Made by a program: the position numbers and the translations under genes
The notes under the pieces: generated by a model
Databases searched by the model: none
Seen by the model: the letters and a program-made list of their open reading frames with translations, nothing else
Told to the model about the DNA's origin: nothing
In this document: in pieces, positions 56,859 through 64,000 of the stretch
Layout: every line of letters begins with the position of its first letter
Position numbering within the stretch: position 1 is the stretch's first letter
Source: Gammaproteobacteria bacterium
GTDB lineage: Bacteria > Pseudomonadota > Gammaproteobacteria > Burkholderiales > Rhodocyclaceae
Direction: 5' to 3'
DNA length: 64,000 nucleotides
NCBI GenBank assembly: GCA_029289265.1
Contig: JARFTX010000008.1
Span: forward strand, 20,485 to 84,484

Positions 56859-59800
56859 TCTGCACCTTCTACTCGTACAAGGGCGGCGTCGGCCGCTCGA
56901 TGGCACTCGCCAACGTCGGCGACGTGCTGTCGCGGCGCGGCCTCAAGGTGCTGATGATCGACTTCGACCTCGAGGCGCCGGGCCTGGAGCAGTTCTTCTA
57001 CCGCGGCGACGAGCGCGAGCTGCGCGACGCGATCCGCGGCCAGACGGGGCTGCTCGACCTGCTGCTAGCGTACAAGGAGTCGATGTCGGTGGCCGGCGGC
57101 GGCGCGAGCTTTCGCGAGATCGAGCGCTTCATCGCCACCATCTTCGCGCAACGCCCGGGCGGCGGGCGCCTCGACCTGATGCCGGCCGGCCAGCGGCTGT
57201 CGGCCGAGCAGCTGTCGCACTACGCCCAGGCGCTGCGCCAGTTCGACTGGCAGGATTTCTACTTCAACTGGGAAGGCGACCTCTTCTTCGAGTGGCTGCG
57301 CCGCACGCTGGTGCCCGAACGCTACGACGTGGTGCTGATCGACAGCCGCACCGGCGTGACCGAGATGGGCGGCATCTGCGGCTATCAGCTCGCCGACGTG
57401 ATCGTGATGATGTGCGGCGCCAACCACCAGAACGTCGACGGCACCTGGAGCATGCTGCACGACTTCCGCTCGCAGCCGGTCGCGGACCTGCGGCGCGGCC
57501 GCCCGCTCGAGATCGTGGTCGTGCCGGCGCGGGTCGAGCAGCGCACGCCGCAGCTCACCGAGGCCTTCCAGGAGCGCTTCGACGCGCGCTTCGCGGCCTT
57601 GCTGCCGGCGCGCATGGCCGAGCTCGGGCTCAGCTTCCGCGACCTCACCATCCCCTACGACCCGCAGTTCGCCTTCGAGGAACGCGTCGCCCGCAGCGCC
57701 GAGGAGAAGGCCGCCAAGGAGCACCTCGCCCAAGTCTTCGGCACCCTGGCGGACGTCATCACCCTGCTCGCGCCCATCGAGCCGGACGCGCCAGGGCGAC
57801 TGGCCGAGCAATCAAGACAGGTTCGCTCAAGGCTCGACGGCCTGACTCCCGCGGCGCCGGGCGGCAAAACGGGCCGCCCGGCATCCGCCGTCGCGGCGAC
57901 CGCGTTTGCCAAGTACGATGAGACCAAGCGCTTCGCCGACTTCGACGCGCTGCTCGCCTTCGCCCGGCCCGATGCCGAGGCAGCGGGCGCGCTGCAGGCC
58001 GCGCTCACCCGCACGGGGCTGCGCGTGCTGGCCGATCTCGGCGCGCCCGCGGTCGGCGCCGATTGGCGGCAGCGCATCCAGGAAAGCCTCGTCCATGCAC
58101 GCGCGGTGGCCTTCTGCGTCGGCTCCGGTGCGCTCGATGCGTCCCACCGCTGGCTGCTGGAGCGCGTGTTGCAGGCGCGTGCCAGCGGACGCGATCTGAA
58201 AGCGGTCGCGGTGCTGCTGCCCGGCCACCGCGACGACGCCCCGGCCGACACCACGCTGCAGGGGCTGCCGATGCTCGACCTGCGCGACGGACCGACCGGC
58301 GCGGCGCTCGTGCGCGCGATGGAGGCGCTGCGCCCGGCCGGCACGACGACCGACGTCGGCAGCGACGAGGCACCGGAGGTCGAGCGCGAGGAGCGCTGCC
58401 CCTGGGTCGGCCTGCAGCCGTTCGAGGAGCACCAGGCGGATCTCTTCTTCGGCCGGGGCGACGACGTGCGGCGGCTCGCCGAAGCGCTCGAGCGCGCCCC
58501 CGTCGTTCTGGTCTGCGGGGCGTCGGCCTGCGGCAAGACCTCGCTGTTGCGCGCCGGGCTGGTGCCGGCACTGCGGCGGGCGAAGCCCGACTGGCGCGTC
58601 GCCCTGGCACACGATGTCGAGGCGCTCACCGCGGCAACCGCCTCGTCGCGGGCCGGCGCATCGGAGGGCGCGCGCCTGCTGGTCCTCGACCCCGCGCCGG
58701 AGGCGCCCGCAGGCGCAGCCGCCGCGCAGCTCGCGACCCGCCTCGAAGCGCTGGTTTCGGCCGGCGCCCGGCTCGTCATCGCCGTACGCAGCGGACAATG
58801 CCGCGCCTGGTCCGACCTGTGGACCGCGCGCGGCCGCGGCGAGCCCACCCGGATTGCGCTGGAGCGCCCCGACGCGGCGGCGCTGCGCGACCTGGTCGAG
58901 CGCCCGGCCGATGCCGCCGGCCTCGCGTTCGAGCCCGGCCTGGTCGACCGCCTGTTGAACCGCGCCACGGGCGAACCGGGCGTCCTGCCCTTCCTGCAGG
59001 TGACGCTGGAGCGCTTGTGGCGCCAGCGGCGCAATGGCTGGCTGACGAACTCGGCCTACGATGCCTTCGGCGGCCTGCGCGCCGTCGTGACCGAGGCAGC
59101 CGACAGCCACTTCGAGGCGCTCGGACCGGAGGCACAGCAGGCGATGCGGCGTATCCTGCTCCGACTCGTGCAGTTCGCGCCGGGCAGCACACGCACGAGT
59201 GCACAGCGTGTGCCGCGTTCGAGCCTGGGCGCGCAGGCGGGCGAGGCGAAAGCCGTCCTGGAGGGCCTGATCGATGCGCGCCTGCTCGTCAGCGACCTGG
59301 TCGACGGCGAATCGACCATCGAGCCCGCGCACGAGGCGCTCGCCCGCGACTGGCCGCGCCTGCTCGTCTGGCTGGAGCAGGAACGCGATTTTCTCGCGTG
59401 GCGCACCCGATTGACGGCCGAACTGGAGGCCTGGACCCGCGCCGGCCGCAGCGACGAGCAGTTGCTGCGCGGCCCGCTGCTCGAAGAGGCCGAGCGCTTC
59501 AGCAGCGGCCGCGAGGCCGACCTGCGCGACGAGGAGCGCGCCTTCGTCGCCTCCAGCCAGTCACACCGGGAATTGCTCGCACACGAAGCGGAACGCCAGC
59601 GCGCGCGCCGCGTCAAGGTCTTGTCCGCCGCGGCCGGCGTATTCATGACCGTTGCAACGATCGCGGCCGCGGGCTGGGTGCAGGCGATCCGCCAACAGGG
59701 AGAGCTCGAACGCAAGAGTGCCGAACTCGAGCGCAAGTCGGAGGCACTGCAGGCACAGCTCGACGCAGTCGATGCGGCCACGCACGAGTCCGAGGCCGAG

Positions 59801-60058
59801 CGTGCCGCCGCGCAGCGCCGCCTGACCGAGCTCGAGGCGACGCTGAGCGATCTGCTCGCAACCGCGCGGCGCACCGCCGACGAACGCGACGCGGCACGTG
59901 CCCAGCTCATGGACCTCGAACGCGCCGTTCAGCAGGCGCGCGACGTGGCCGTCCAGCAGGAAGCCTACTCGGTCCGCCAGATCGAGCAGAACACCCGCCA
60001 GCAGGCGATTCTGCGCGATGCCCTGAAGTCGCCCCCGCCGGTCGAGGCAAAGAAGTAG
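56855..60058 (+). CDS. ParA-like ATPase/TIR-like/nSTAND1 fusion protein, candidate defence effector
   Basis: A 1067-aa protein with several domains. Residues 1-300: a ParA/MinD-like ATPase of the KGGVGR type (YSYKGGVGRSMALANVG at residues 6-22, LIDSRTGVTEMGG near 161). Residues about 360-480: a TIR-like domain with the RTGLRVLADLG and DWRQRIQESLVHARAVAFCVG pattern. Residues 514-850: an nSTAND1-like NTPase (PWVGLQPFEEHQADLFFGR, P-loop GASACGKTS at 555-563, LERLWRQRRNGWLT and GGLRAVVTEAAD). Its Walker B position reads LLVLDPAPE instead of a DQFEE-like motif. Residues 921-944: a membrane helix; 945-1055: coiled coil. The family and its partners suggest nucleotide-regulated immunity; this is inference. 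Confidence 0.86.
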   Translation: MICTFYSYKGGVGRSMALANVGDVLSRRGLKVLMIDFDLEAPGLEQFFYRGDERELRDAIRGQTGLLDLLLAYKESMSVAGGGASFREIERFIATIFAQRPGGGRLDLMPAGQRLSAEQLSHYAQALRQFDWQDFYFNWEGDLFFEWLRRTLVPERYDVVLIDSRTGVTEMGGICGYQLADVIVMMCGANHQNVDGTWSMLHDFRSQPVADLRRGRPLEIVVVPARVEQRTPQLTEAFQERFDARFAALLPARMAELGLSFRDLTIPYDPQFAFEERVARSAEEKAAKEHLAQVFGTLADVITLLAPIEPDAPGRLAEQSRQVRSRLDGLTPAAPGGKTGRPASAVAATAFAKYDETKRFADFDALLAFARPDAEAAGALQAALTRTGLRVLADLGAPAVGADWRQRIQESLVHARAVAFCVGSGALDASHRWLLERVLQARASGRDLKAVAVLLPGHRDDAPADTTLQGLPMLDLRDGPTGAALVRAMEALRPAGTTTDVGSDEAPEVEREERCPWVGLQPFEEHQADLFFGRGDDVRRLAEALERAPVVLVCGASACGKTSLLRAGLVPALRRAKPDWRVALAHDVEALTAATASSRAGASEGARLLVLDPAPEAPAGAAAAQLATRLEALVSAGARLVIAVRSGQCRAWSDLWTARGRGEPTRIALERPDAAALRDLVERPADAAGLAFEPGLVDRLLNRATGEPGVLPFLQVTLERLWRQRRNGWLTNSAYDAFGGLRAVVTEAADSHFEALGPEAQQAMRRILLRLVQFAPGSTRTSAQRVPRSSLGAQAGEAKAVLEGLIDARLLVSDLVDGESTIEPAHEALARDWPRLLVWLEQERDFLAWRTRLTAELEAWTRAGRSDEQLLRGPLLEEAERFSSGREADLRDEERAFVASSQSHRELLAHEAERQRARRVKVLSAAAGVFMTVATIAAAGWVQAIRQQGELERKSAELERKSEALQAQLDAVDAATHESEAERAAAQRRLTELEATLSDLLATARRTADERDAARAQLMDLERAVQQARDVAVQQEAYSVRQIEQNTRQQAILRDALKSPPPVEAKK

Positions 60059-60069
60059 GACGCGGCCGA

Positions 60070-61332
60070 GTGCACCGACCGGGCCCTGCGCGAATTGCGT
60101 CCGATGCAGTCACTTCGGCACGATCGATTTCGCTCGTCGTCGCCGTGCCGCTGCTCGGCATCACCCAAATCATCTCGTGGGGAACACTGTTCTACAGCAT
60201 CGCGGTGCTGGCGCCGGCGATAGCGGCCGACCTGGGCCTCGGCCAGCCCGCGGTGTTTGGCGCGTTCTCGCTGAGTCTCGTTGCGTCGGGTCTGGCCGCA
60301 CCGGCGGTCGGGCGTGCGATCGATGCGCGCGGCGGCCGCACTGTGCTCGCGGCAGGCTCGCTTGCCGGGGCGCTGGCGCTCGCGGCGATCGCGCTCGCGC
60401 AAGGCCCGCTTCTCTTCTACGCCGGCTGGCTGCTCGCCGGCGTCGCGATGGCCGCAACCCTCTACGACGCATCCTTTCCAGCGCTCAGCCAGTTCGCCGG
60501 CGCCCGCTACCGCCAGGCGCTGACCGTGCTGACGCTGTTCGGCGGGCTGGCCAGCACGGTCTTCTGGCCGCTCGCCTGGGCACTGCAGGAGGTCGCCGGA
60601 TGGCGGGCCGCGATGGGGCTCTTCGCCGCGCTGCACCTGCTGGTGTGCCTGCCGATCCATCGCTTCGGCCTGCCGCTCGCGCATGGCGCGGCCCAGCCCG
60701 CGGCCGATACCGGCGCCAAGCCCGCCGCGGCAAAGGCCCCCCGTGGCGCCTTTCTGTGGCTCGCGATCGCCTTCACGGCCGCTGCCTTCGTCGTCTCGGC
60801 CACCGCCTCGCATGGGGTCGGCGCGCTCAAGGCCTCGGGACTGGATGCGGGGACCGCGATTCTCGCGGCCTCGCTGATCGGGCCGATGCAACTCGTCGGG
60901 CGCGCCGCAGAGTTCGTCTTCGCCCGCGGGGTGCGCGCGACGGTGGTCGGCCTGGCAGCATTCATCGTGATGCTTGCGGCGATGCTGCTGCTCACGGCCG
61001 CCGGTGTCGGCCCGTTCTTCGCGTTCGCCTTCGCCTGCGCCTATGGGCTGTCGAATGGAGTGATGAGCATCGTGCGGGGCAGCGTCCCTGCCGAGCTGTT
61101 CGGGCGCGACGGCTACGGCGCGCTGATGGGCCGTCTCGCCCAACCGGGCTTCTTCGCCAAGGCAGCGGCACCGGCGCTGGTCGCGCTGCTCGTCGCCCGC
61201 GGCGAGAGCTACGCGAACGTGGCGTGGCTGTTCGTCGCCCTCTCGGCACTCGCCTTGGCTGCCTACCTCGTCGCGACGACCCGGCACCGCCGCCCGCGCC
61301 CCGCCGAAGGCGGGAGCAGTCAACGCTCCTGA
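60070..61332 (+). CDS. Major facilitator superfamily transporter
   Basis: A 420-aa MFS protein with about twelve helices and the loop motif GRAIDARGGRTVLAAG after TM2. The GTG at 60070 is chosen: it is 11 bases after the STAND gene stop and has AGGA about 9 bases upstream. The substrate is unknown. Tight spacing implies cotranscription with the DUF4062/STAND pair, but the family is common next to unrelated genes, so its part in that system is open. It overlaps the convergent next gene by 13 bases. Confidence 0.85.
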   Translation: MHRPGPARIASDAVTSARSISLVVAVPLLGITQIISWGTLFYSIAVLAPAIAADLGLGQPAVFGAFSLSLVASGLAAPAVGRAIDARGGRTVLAAGSLAGALALAAIALAQGPLLFYAGWLLAGVAMAATLYDASFPALSQFAGARYRQALTVLTLFGGLASTVFWPLAWALQEVAGWRAAMGLFAALHLLVCLPIHRFGLPLAHGAAQPAADTGAKPAAAKAPRGAFLWLAIAFTAAAFVVSATASHGVGALKASGLDAGTAILAASLIGPMQLVGRAAEFVFARGVRATVVGLAAFIVMLAAMLLLTAAGVGPFFAFAFACAYGLSNGVMSIVRGSVPAELFGRDGYGALMGRLAQPGFFAKAAAPALVALLVARGESYANVAWLFVALSALALAAYLVATTRHRRPRPAEGGSSQRS

Positions 61333-61814
61333 GCGCCCCTGCCGTCCTGCGACGCGGCCCGCCCCGCCCGATCGGCCGCGCGCTGCAGCGCGTCGAGCGA
61401 GCCGGTGGCGCAGACCTCGCGCCACAGCCGCTCGTCGACCGTGTTGCGCCGGATGCCGAGCGCCTCGCCCGCCTCGACTCGCTCCTCGCGCAGCACGCGG
61501 TGGCTTGCGTCGAGATAGACTCGGCGCACCGTGACGATGCTGCGATTGCTGCAATCGTAGCGGTTGAGCGTGCGCACCGAGTCGTAGCCTGCGGCGGCGG
61601 CCTCGCCGGGACCGAGCACGAGGCGCGCCCAGGCGACGCGCGTGCCGGCATCCGAGCGCAGGATGCTGGCCCGGTCGATCTGCACCTCGCGCGCGCCGTC
61701 GCGGTCGCGCATCACGGTCTGCCAGTCCGCCTCGGCGGCCGCCGGTACAGCCCCGACCGCCATCGCCACCATCGTCACCACGGCCATTATCCGACCCAAT
61801 CTCGTACGACTCAC
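61320..61814 (-). CDS. Surface-adhesin protein E-like secreted protein
   Basis: A 164-aa protein with an N-terminal signal peptide ending in VPAAAEA, then the Adhesin_E-type core: ADWQTVMRDRDGAREVQIDRASILR, then NRYDCSNRSIVTVRRVYLDASHR. The family was named after Haemophilus protein E; most bacterial members have no known role. A GTG at 61814 has GGAGG 6 bases upstream and is preferred over the TTG at 61844. It is a single gene, convergent with the MFS gene. Confidence 0.78.
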   Translation of the reverse strand: MSRTRLGRIMAVVTMVAMAVGAVPAAAEADWQTVMRDRDGAREVQIDRASILRSDAGTRVAWARLVLGPGEAAAAGYDSVRTLNRYDCSNRSIVTVRRVYLDASHRVLREERVEAGEALGIRRNTVDERLWREVCATGSLDALQRAADRAGRAASQDGRGAQER

Positions 61815-61898
61815 CCGCCACCTCCCTATTGCCACCCTGCTCAACGGCCGCTCAGCCCGGGAACTTGAGAGCGGTCGGCGACAGCGCCCGCACGCGCC

Positions 61899-61926
61899 TT
61901 GCGCACCGCAGCAACGATGCTACAAT
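61899..61926 (+). promoter_or_regulatory. Promoter of the riboswitch-GDT1 transcript
   Basis: TTGCGC (61899-61904) and TACAAT (61921-61926), spacer 16. The predicted start near 61933 places the riboswitch at the very 5' end of the mRNA, as expected. Confidence 0.65.
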
Positions 61927-61934
61927 CCGCCCCG

Positions 61935-62104
61935 TCATCGGGGAGTAGCCGCCCTCGCCGCCATTGCGAGGGGACCGCGTCAACATGCTTGTCCAGTCGG
62001 ACATGGCGCGCTCAGCCTTCGGGCCTGGCAAGACCTTTGGCCGTCGCCACTCCGCTCGTCGGGCCGGGGGTGGTTGCGGTCATCGGTCAACCACCGGCCC
62101 GGAG
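61935..62104 (+). ncRNA. yybP-ykoY (Mn2+-sensing) riboswitch
   Basis: The leader has the conserved aptamer blocks of the family: GGGGAGTAGCC near 61940, the GTCAACATGC segment near 61979, GGACATGGC near 61999 and GGCAAGACCTTTGGCC ending at 62042. Behind it a strong hairpin (62061-62076 with 62088-62100, with a 3-base bulge) ends right at the GGAG ribosome site, so translation control is likely. It stands in front of a UPF0016 transporter, the usual partner. Confidence 0.87.
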
Positions 62105-62110
62105 CACACG

Positions 62111-62689
62111 ATGAACCTGTCCCTCGACGCTTTCCTGATCTCCACCGGCATCGTCGCGCTCGCCGAGATCGGCGACAAGACGCAGCTCCTTGCCTTCATG
62201 CTCGCCGCGCGCTTTCGCCGCGCCACGCCCATCATCGCCGGCATCTTCATCGCAACCGTCGCCAACCACGCCTTCGCCGGCGCGGTCGGCACCTGGCTCA
62301 CCACCGTGCTCGGACCGGACCTGCTGCGCTGGGTGCTGGGCGCCTCCTTCCTCGCGATGGCGGTGTGGACGCTGATCCCGGACAAACTCGACGAGGGCGA
62401 GGTGGCCGCGCCACGCCTGGGCGTGCTCGGCACCACCGTCGTCGCCTTCTTTCTCGCCGAGATGGGCGACAAGACGCAGGTCGCCACGGTCGCGCTGGCC
62501 GCCCAGTACGACGCATTCGTCGCCGTGGTGATGGGCACGACGCTGGGCATGATGATCGCCAATGTGCCGGCCGTGCTTGCCGGCGACCGCATCGCCCACC
62601 GCATGCCGGTGCGCCTGGTGCACGGCATCGCCGCGGCGCTCTTTGCCGCGCTGGGGATCGCGGCGCTCGCCGGCTTCGGCATGGATTGA
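62111..62689 (+). CDS. TMEM165/GDT1 (UPF0016) family cation transporter
   Basis: A 192-aa membrane protein with six helices and the two ExGDK(T) motifs of the family: LAEIGDKTQLLAF near the start and LAEMGDKTQVATV in the second half. Bacterial members export Mn2+; a yybP-ykoY riboswitch directly upstream supports that. The start MNLSLDAFLIS follows the GGAG site that the riboswitch hairpin can hide. Confidence 0.95.
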   Translation: MNLSLDAFLISTGIVALAEIGDKTQLLAFMLAARFRRATPIIAGIFIATVANHAFAGAVGTWLTTVLGPDLLRWVLGASFLAMAVWTLIPDKLDEGEVAAPRLGVLGTTVVAFFLAEMGDKTQVATVALAAQYDAFVAVVMGTTLGMMIANVPAVLAGDRIAHRMPVRLVHGIAAALFAALGIAALAGFGMD

Positions 62690-62875
62690 GCGTCGTCGGC
62701 GCACCTTGCTTGCACCACCCCGATGCGGCCGCGCAGGACACGACCAACCGGCTCGGGCGCGCGCGTCCGGACGCCGTCGCGAGCATTCGGCGAGTACCGC
62801 TGCGCTGCGCCCTTGCGAGCCGGGCGCCTTCGCGCTAGCGTGGATTTCCGTTCGTCACATGAAGAGGCATGGCTC

Positions 62876-63712
62876 TTGAACGCTTCCTTCCCCAATGTCG
62901 TTTCGATCGCCGGCGTCGACCCCTCGGGCGGCGCCGGTGTGCTCGCCGACCTGAAGACCTTCTCGGCGCTCGGCGCCTACGGCTGCGGCGTCGTCGCCGC
63001 GCTCACCGCGCAGAACACGCGAGCGGTGACCGGCGTCCACACGCCACCGGCCGAGTTCCTGCGCCTGCAGATCGACACGCTGTTTGCCGACGTGAAGATC
63101 CACGCCGTCAAGCTCGGCATGCTCGGCACCGCCGAGATCGTGCGCACCGTCGCCGACCGGCTCGCGCATTTCGCCGCGCCCTTCGTCGTCTGCGATCCGG
63201 TGATGGTCGCTAAGAGCGGCGACCACCTGCTCGCCAAGAGCGCGGTCGCGATGCTGCGCGAGGCGCTGCTGCCGCAAAGCTTCCTGATCACGCCGAATCT
63301 GCCCGAGGCCGGCGTGCTGCTCGAATCCCGTGCACCCGAGACCGTGCGCGAGATGTACCGCGCCGCCGAGCGGCTGCGCGAACTGCTGCCGCTCGCCTCG
63401 GAGCGCTGGGTGCTGCTCAAGGGCGGCCACCTGCCGGGGGTCGAACTGGTCGACCTGCTCTTCGACGGCGATCGCATGGTCGAACTGCCCGCCGCACGCA
63501 TCGACACGAAGAACACCCACGGCACCGGCTGCACACTCTCGTCGGCAATCGCCGCGCTGCTGCCACAGCGCAGCGGCCTGCGGCCGGCGGAAGCGGCGGT
63601 GCGCGACGCGCGCGACTACCTGCTGCGCGCGATCGCCGCGTCGGGCGCCCTCGAGGTCGGCTCGGGCCATGGGCCGGTGCACCATTTCCATGCGTGGTGG
63701 CGGCGCCCATGA
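62876..63712 (+). CDS. thiD: Hydroxymethylpyrimidine/phosphomethylpyrimidine kinase ThiD
   Basis: ThiD phosphorylates HMP and HMP-P for thiamine synthesis. The 278-aa ribokinase-fold product has the substrate block SIAGVDPSGGAGVLADLKTF and the anion-hole motif KNTHGTGCTLSSAIAA. A TTG at 62876 is chosen as start since a GAAGAGG site is 8 bases upstream; a GTG at 62840 is also in frame. The gap of 186 bases to the transporter gene holds no other gene. Confidence 0.94.
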   Translation: MNASFPNVVSIAGVDPSGGAGVLADLKTFSALGAYGCGVVAALTAQNTRAVTGVHTPPAEFLRLQIDTLFADVKIHAVKLGMLGTAEIVRTVADRLAHFAAPFVVCDPVMVAKSGDHLLAKSAVAMLREALLPQSFLITPNLPEAGVLLESRAPETVREMYRAAERLRELLPLASERWVLLKGGHLPGVELVDLLFDGDRMVELPAARIDTKNTHGTGCTLSSAIAALLPQRSGLRPAEAAVRDARDYLLRAIAASGALEVGSGHGPVHHFHAWWRRP

Positions 63713-63828
63713 ACTGATCGGCGACCGCGGCCCCACGCGTCGTCGGCGGTTGCCCGCAATTATGCCATTGCGCTATTCTGACTGCACACGTGGGGTGCAT
63801 GTCATGCGAACAACCGTCTACCACAGGC
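63713..63828. other. Gap after thiD
   Basis: No gene is recognised here. A frame opens at ATG 63804 and continues without stop through the repeat array to the window edge, but its codons simply read the repeat in frame, so it is not called as a gene. Confidence 0.4.
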
Positions 63829-64000
63829 CGGGCGACCACAAGGGTCGCCCCTACGGCGCCGAAACCACGGCAGGCGCGATGCCGGCCCGAACCGTAGGGG
63901 CAGGCCTTGTGCCTGCCCGCGACGTCGGTGGCGTACCCGGCATCGCGGGCGACCACAAGGGTCGCCCCTACGGCGCCGAAACCACGGCAGGCGCGATGCC
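63829..64000. repeat. Palindromic repeat array, 117-bp period, continuing past the window
   Basis: A 55-base unit (63829-63883) recurs exactly at 63946-64000, a period of 117. Each unit begins with the small hairpin GGGCGACC-ACAA-GGGTCGCC; between the units a second hairpin GGGCAGGC-CTTGT-GCCTGCCC (63898-63918) lies in the spacer. These are REP-like interspersed elements of a type found in GC-rich proteobacteria. The second unit is cut by the window end, so more copies may follow. Confidence 0.9.

Noticed and set aside
60059..60177. Transposon ends or an attachment site next to the STAND locus
   Set aside because: No inverted terminal repeats, target duplications, tRNA or integrase were found around 54.8-61.4 kb.
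63417..63956. A minus-strand open frame over thiD 3' end and the repeats
   Set aside because: Its peptide (VGATLVVARP) is a translation of the palindromic repeat, and it overlaps thiD.
63829..64000. A CRISPR array
   Set aside because: The repeated unit is 55 bases with internal hairpins, a period of 117, only two copies in view and no cas genes.

Overview
The window is a GC-rich stretch of betaproteobacterial chromosome. Gene families and gene order point to the Rhodocyclales/Zoogloeaceae, of the Azoarcus-Thauera-Aromatoleum kind. The supports are his genes running into hit and tatABC, a short-form HisG, a phasin, a mla operon that includes mlaA, a Kdo/LPS block, and the lnt-corC-ybeY-phoH-miaB block. 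This placement is inference; no rRNA lies in the window.

Bases 1-9.6 kb hold the end of a DegS/HtrA-like protease, then on the minus strand hisG-hisD, hisB-hisH-hisA-hisF-hisI-hisE, a HIT protein and tatA-tatB-tatC. hisC lies in the middle of this run but on the opposite strand, so the his operon is split and hisB carries its own promoter. From 9.6 to 17.2 kb come rnk, murA, a BolA protein, a YadGH-type ABC exporter and the complete Mla lipid-transport set in the order mlaF-E-D-A-C-B. From 17.3 to 20.0 kb the divergent kdsD-kdsC-lptC-lptA operon serves Kdo synthesis and LPS export; lptB does not follow. An enoyl-CoA hydratase and a strongly promoted phasin come next.

From 21.8 to 32.6 kb there are plsC, gmhB, glyS-glyQ, lnt-corC-ybeY-phoH-miaB, tRNA-Met(CAU) and apaH. 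From 32.7 to 45.8 kb a minus-strand surface-polysaccharide locus encodes an apparent di-N-acetylbacillosamine branch (PglF-, PglE-, PglD- and PglC-like proteins), a glycosyltransferase, an asparagine-synthetase-like amidotransferase, Wzy-, Wzx- and Wzz-type proteins, a methyltransferase and a UDP-glucuronate-4-epimerase-like enzyme. waaA converges on tolC. Upstream of tolC lie a rhodanese gene and an isoaspartate-methyltransferase gene, followed by a TetR-regulated RND efflux operon.

The most unusual part is 55.1-60.1 kb, a translationally coupled pair. The first protein has DUF4062, a TIR-like segment and an unassigned C-terminal region. The second is a 1067-aa fusion of a KGGVGR-type ParA-like ATPase, a TIR-like domain, an nSTAND1-like NTPase, a membrane segment and a coiled coil. 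The architecture suggests a nucleotide-dependent anti-phage or cell-death system. An MFS transporter gene starts 11 bases downstream. The window closes with a surface-adhesin-E-like protein, a yybP-ykoY (Mn2+) riboswitch in front of a GDT1/UPF0016 transporter, thiD, and a 117-bp-period palindromic repeat array that runs off the edge.
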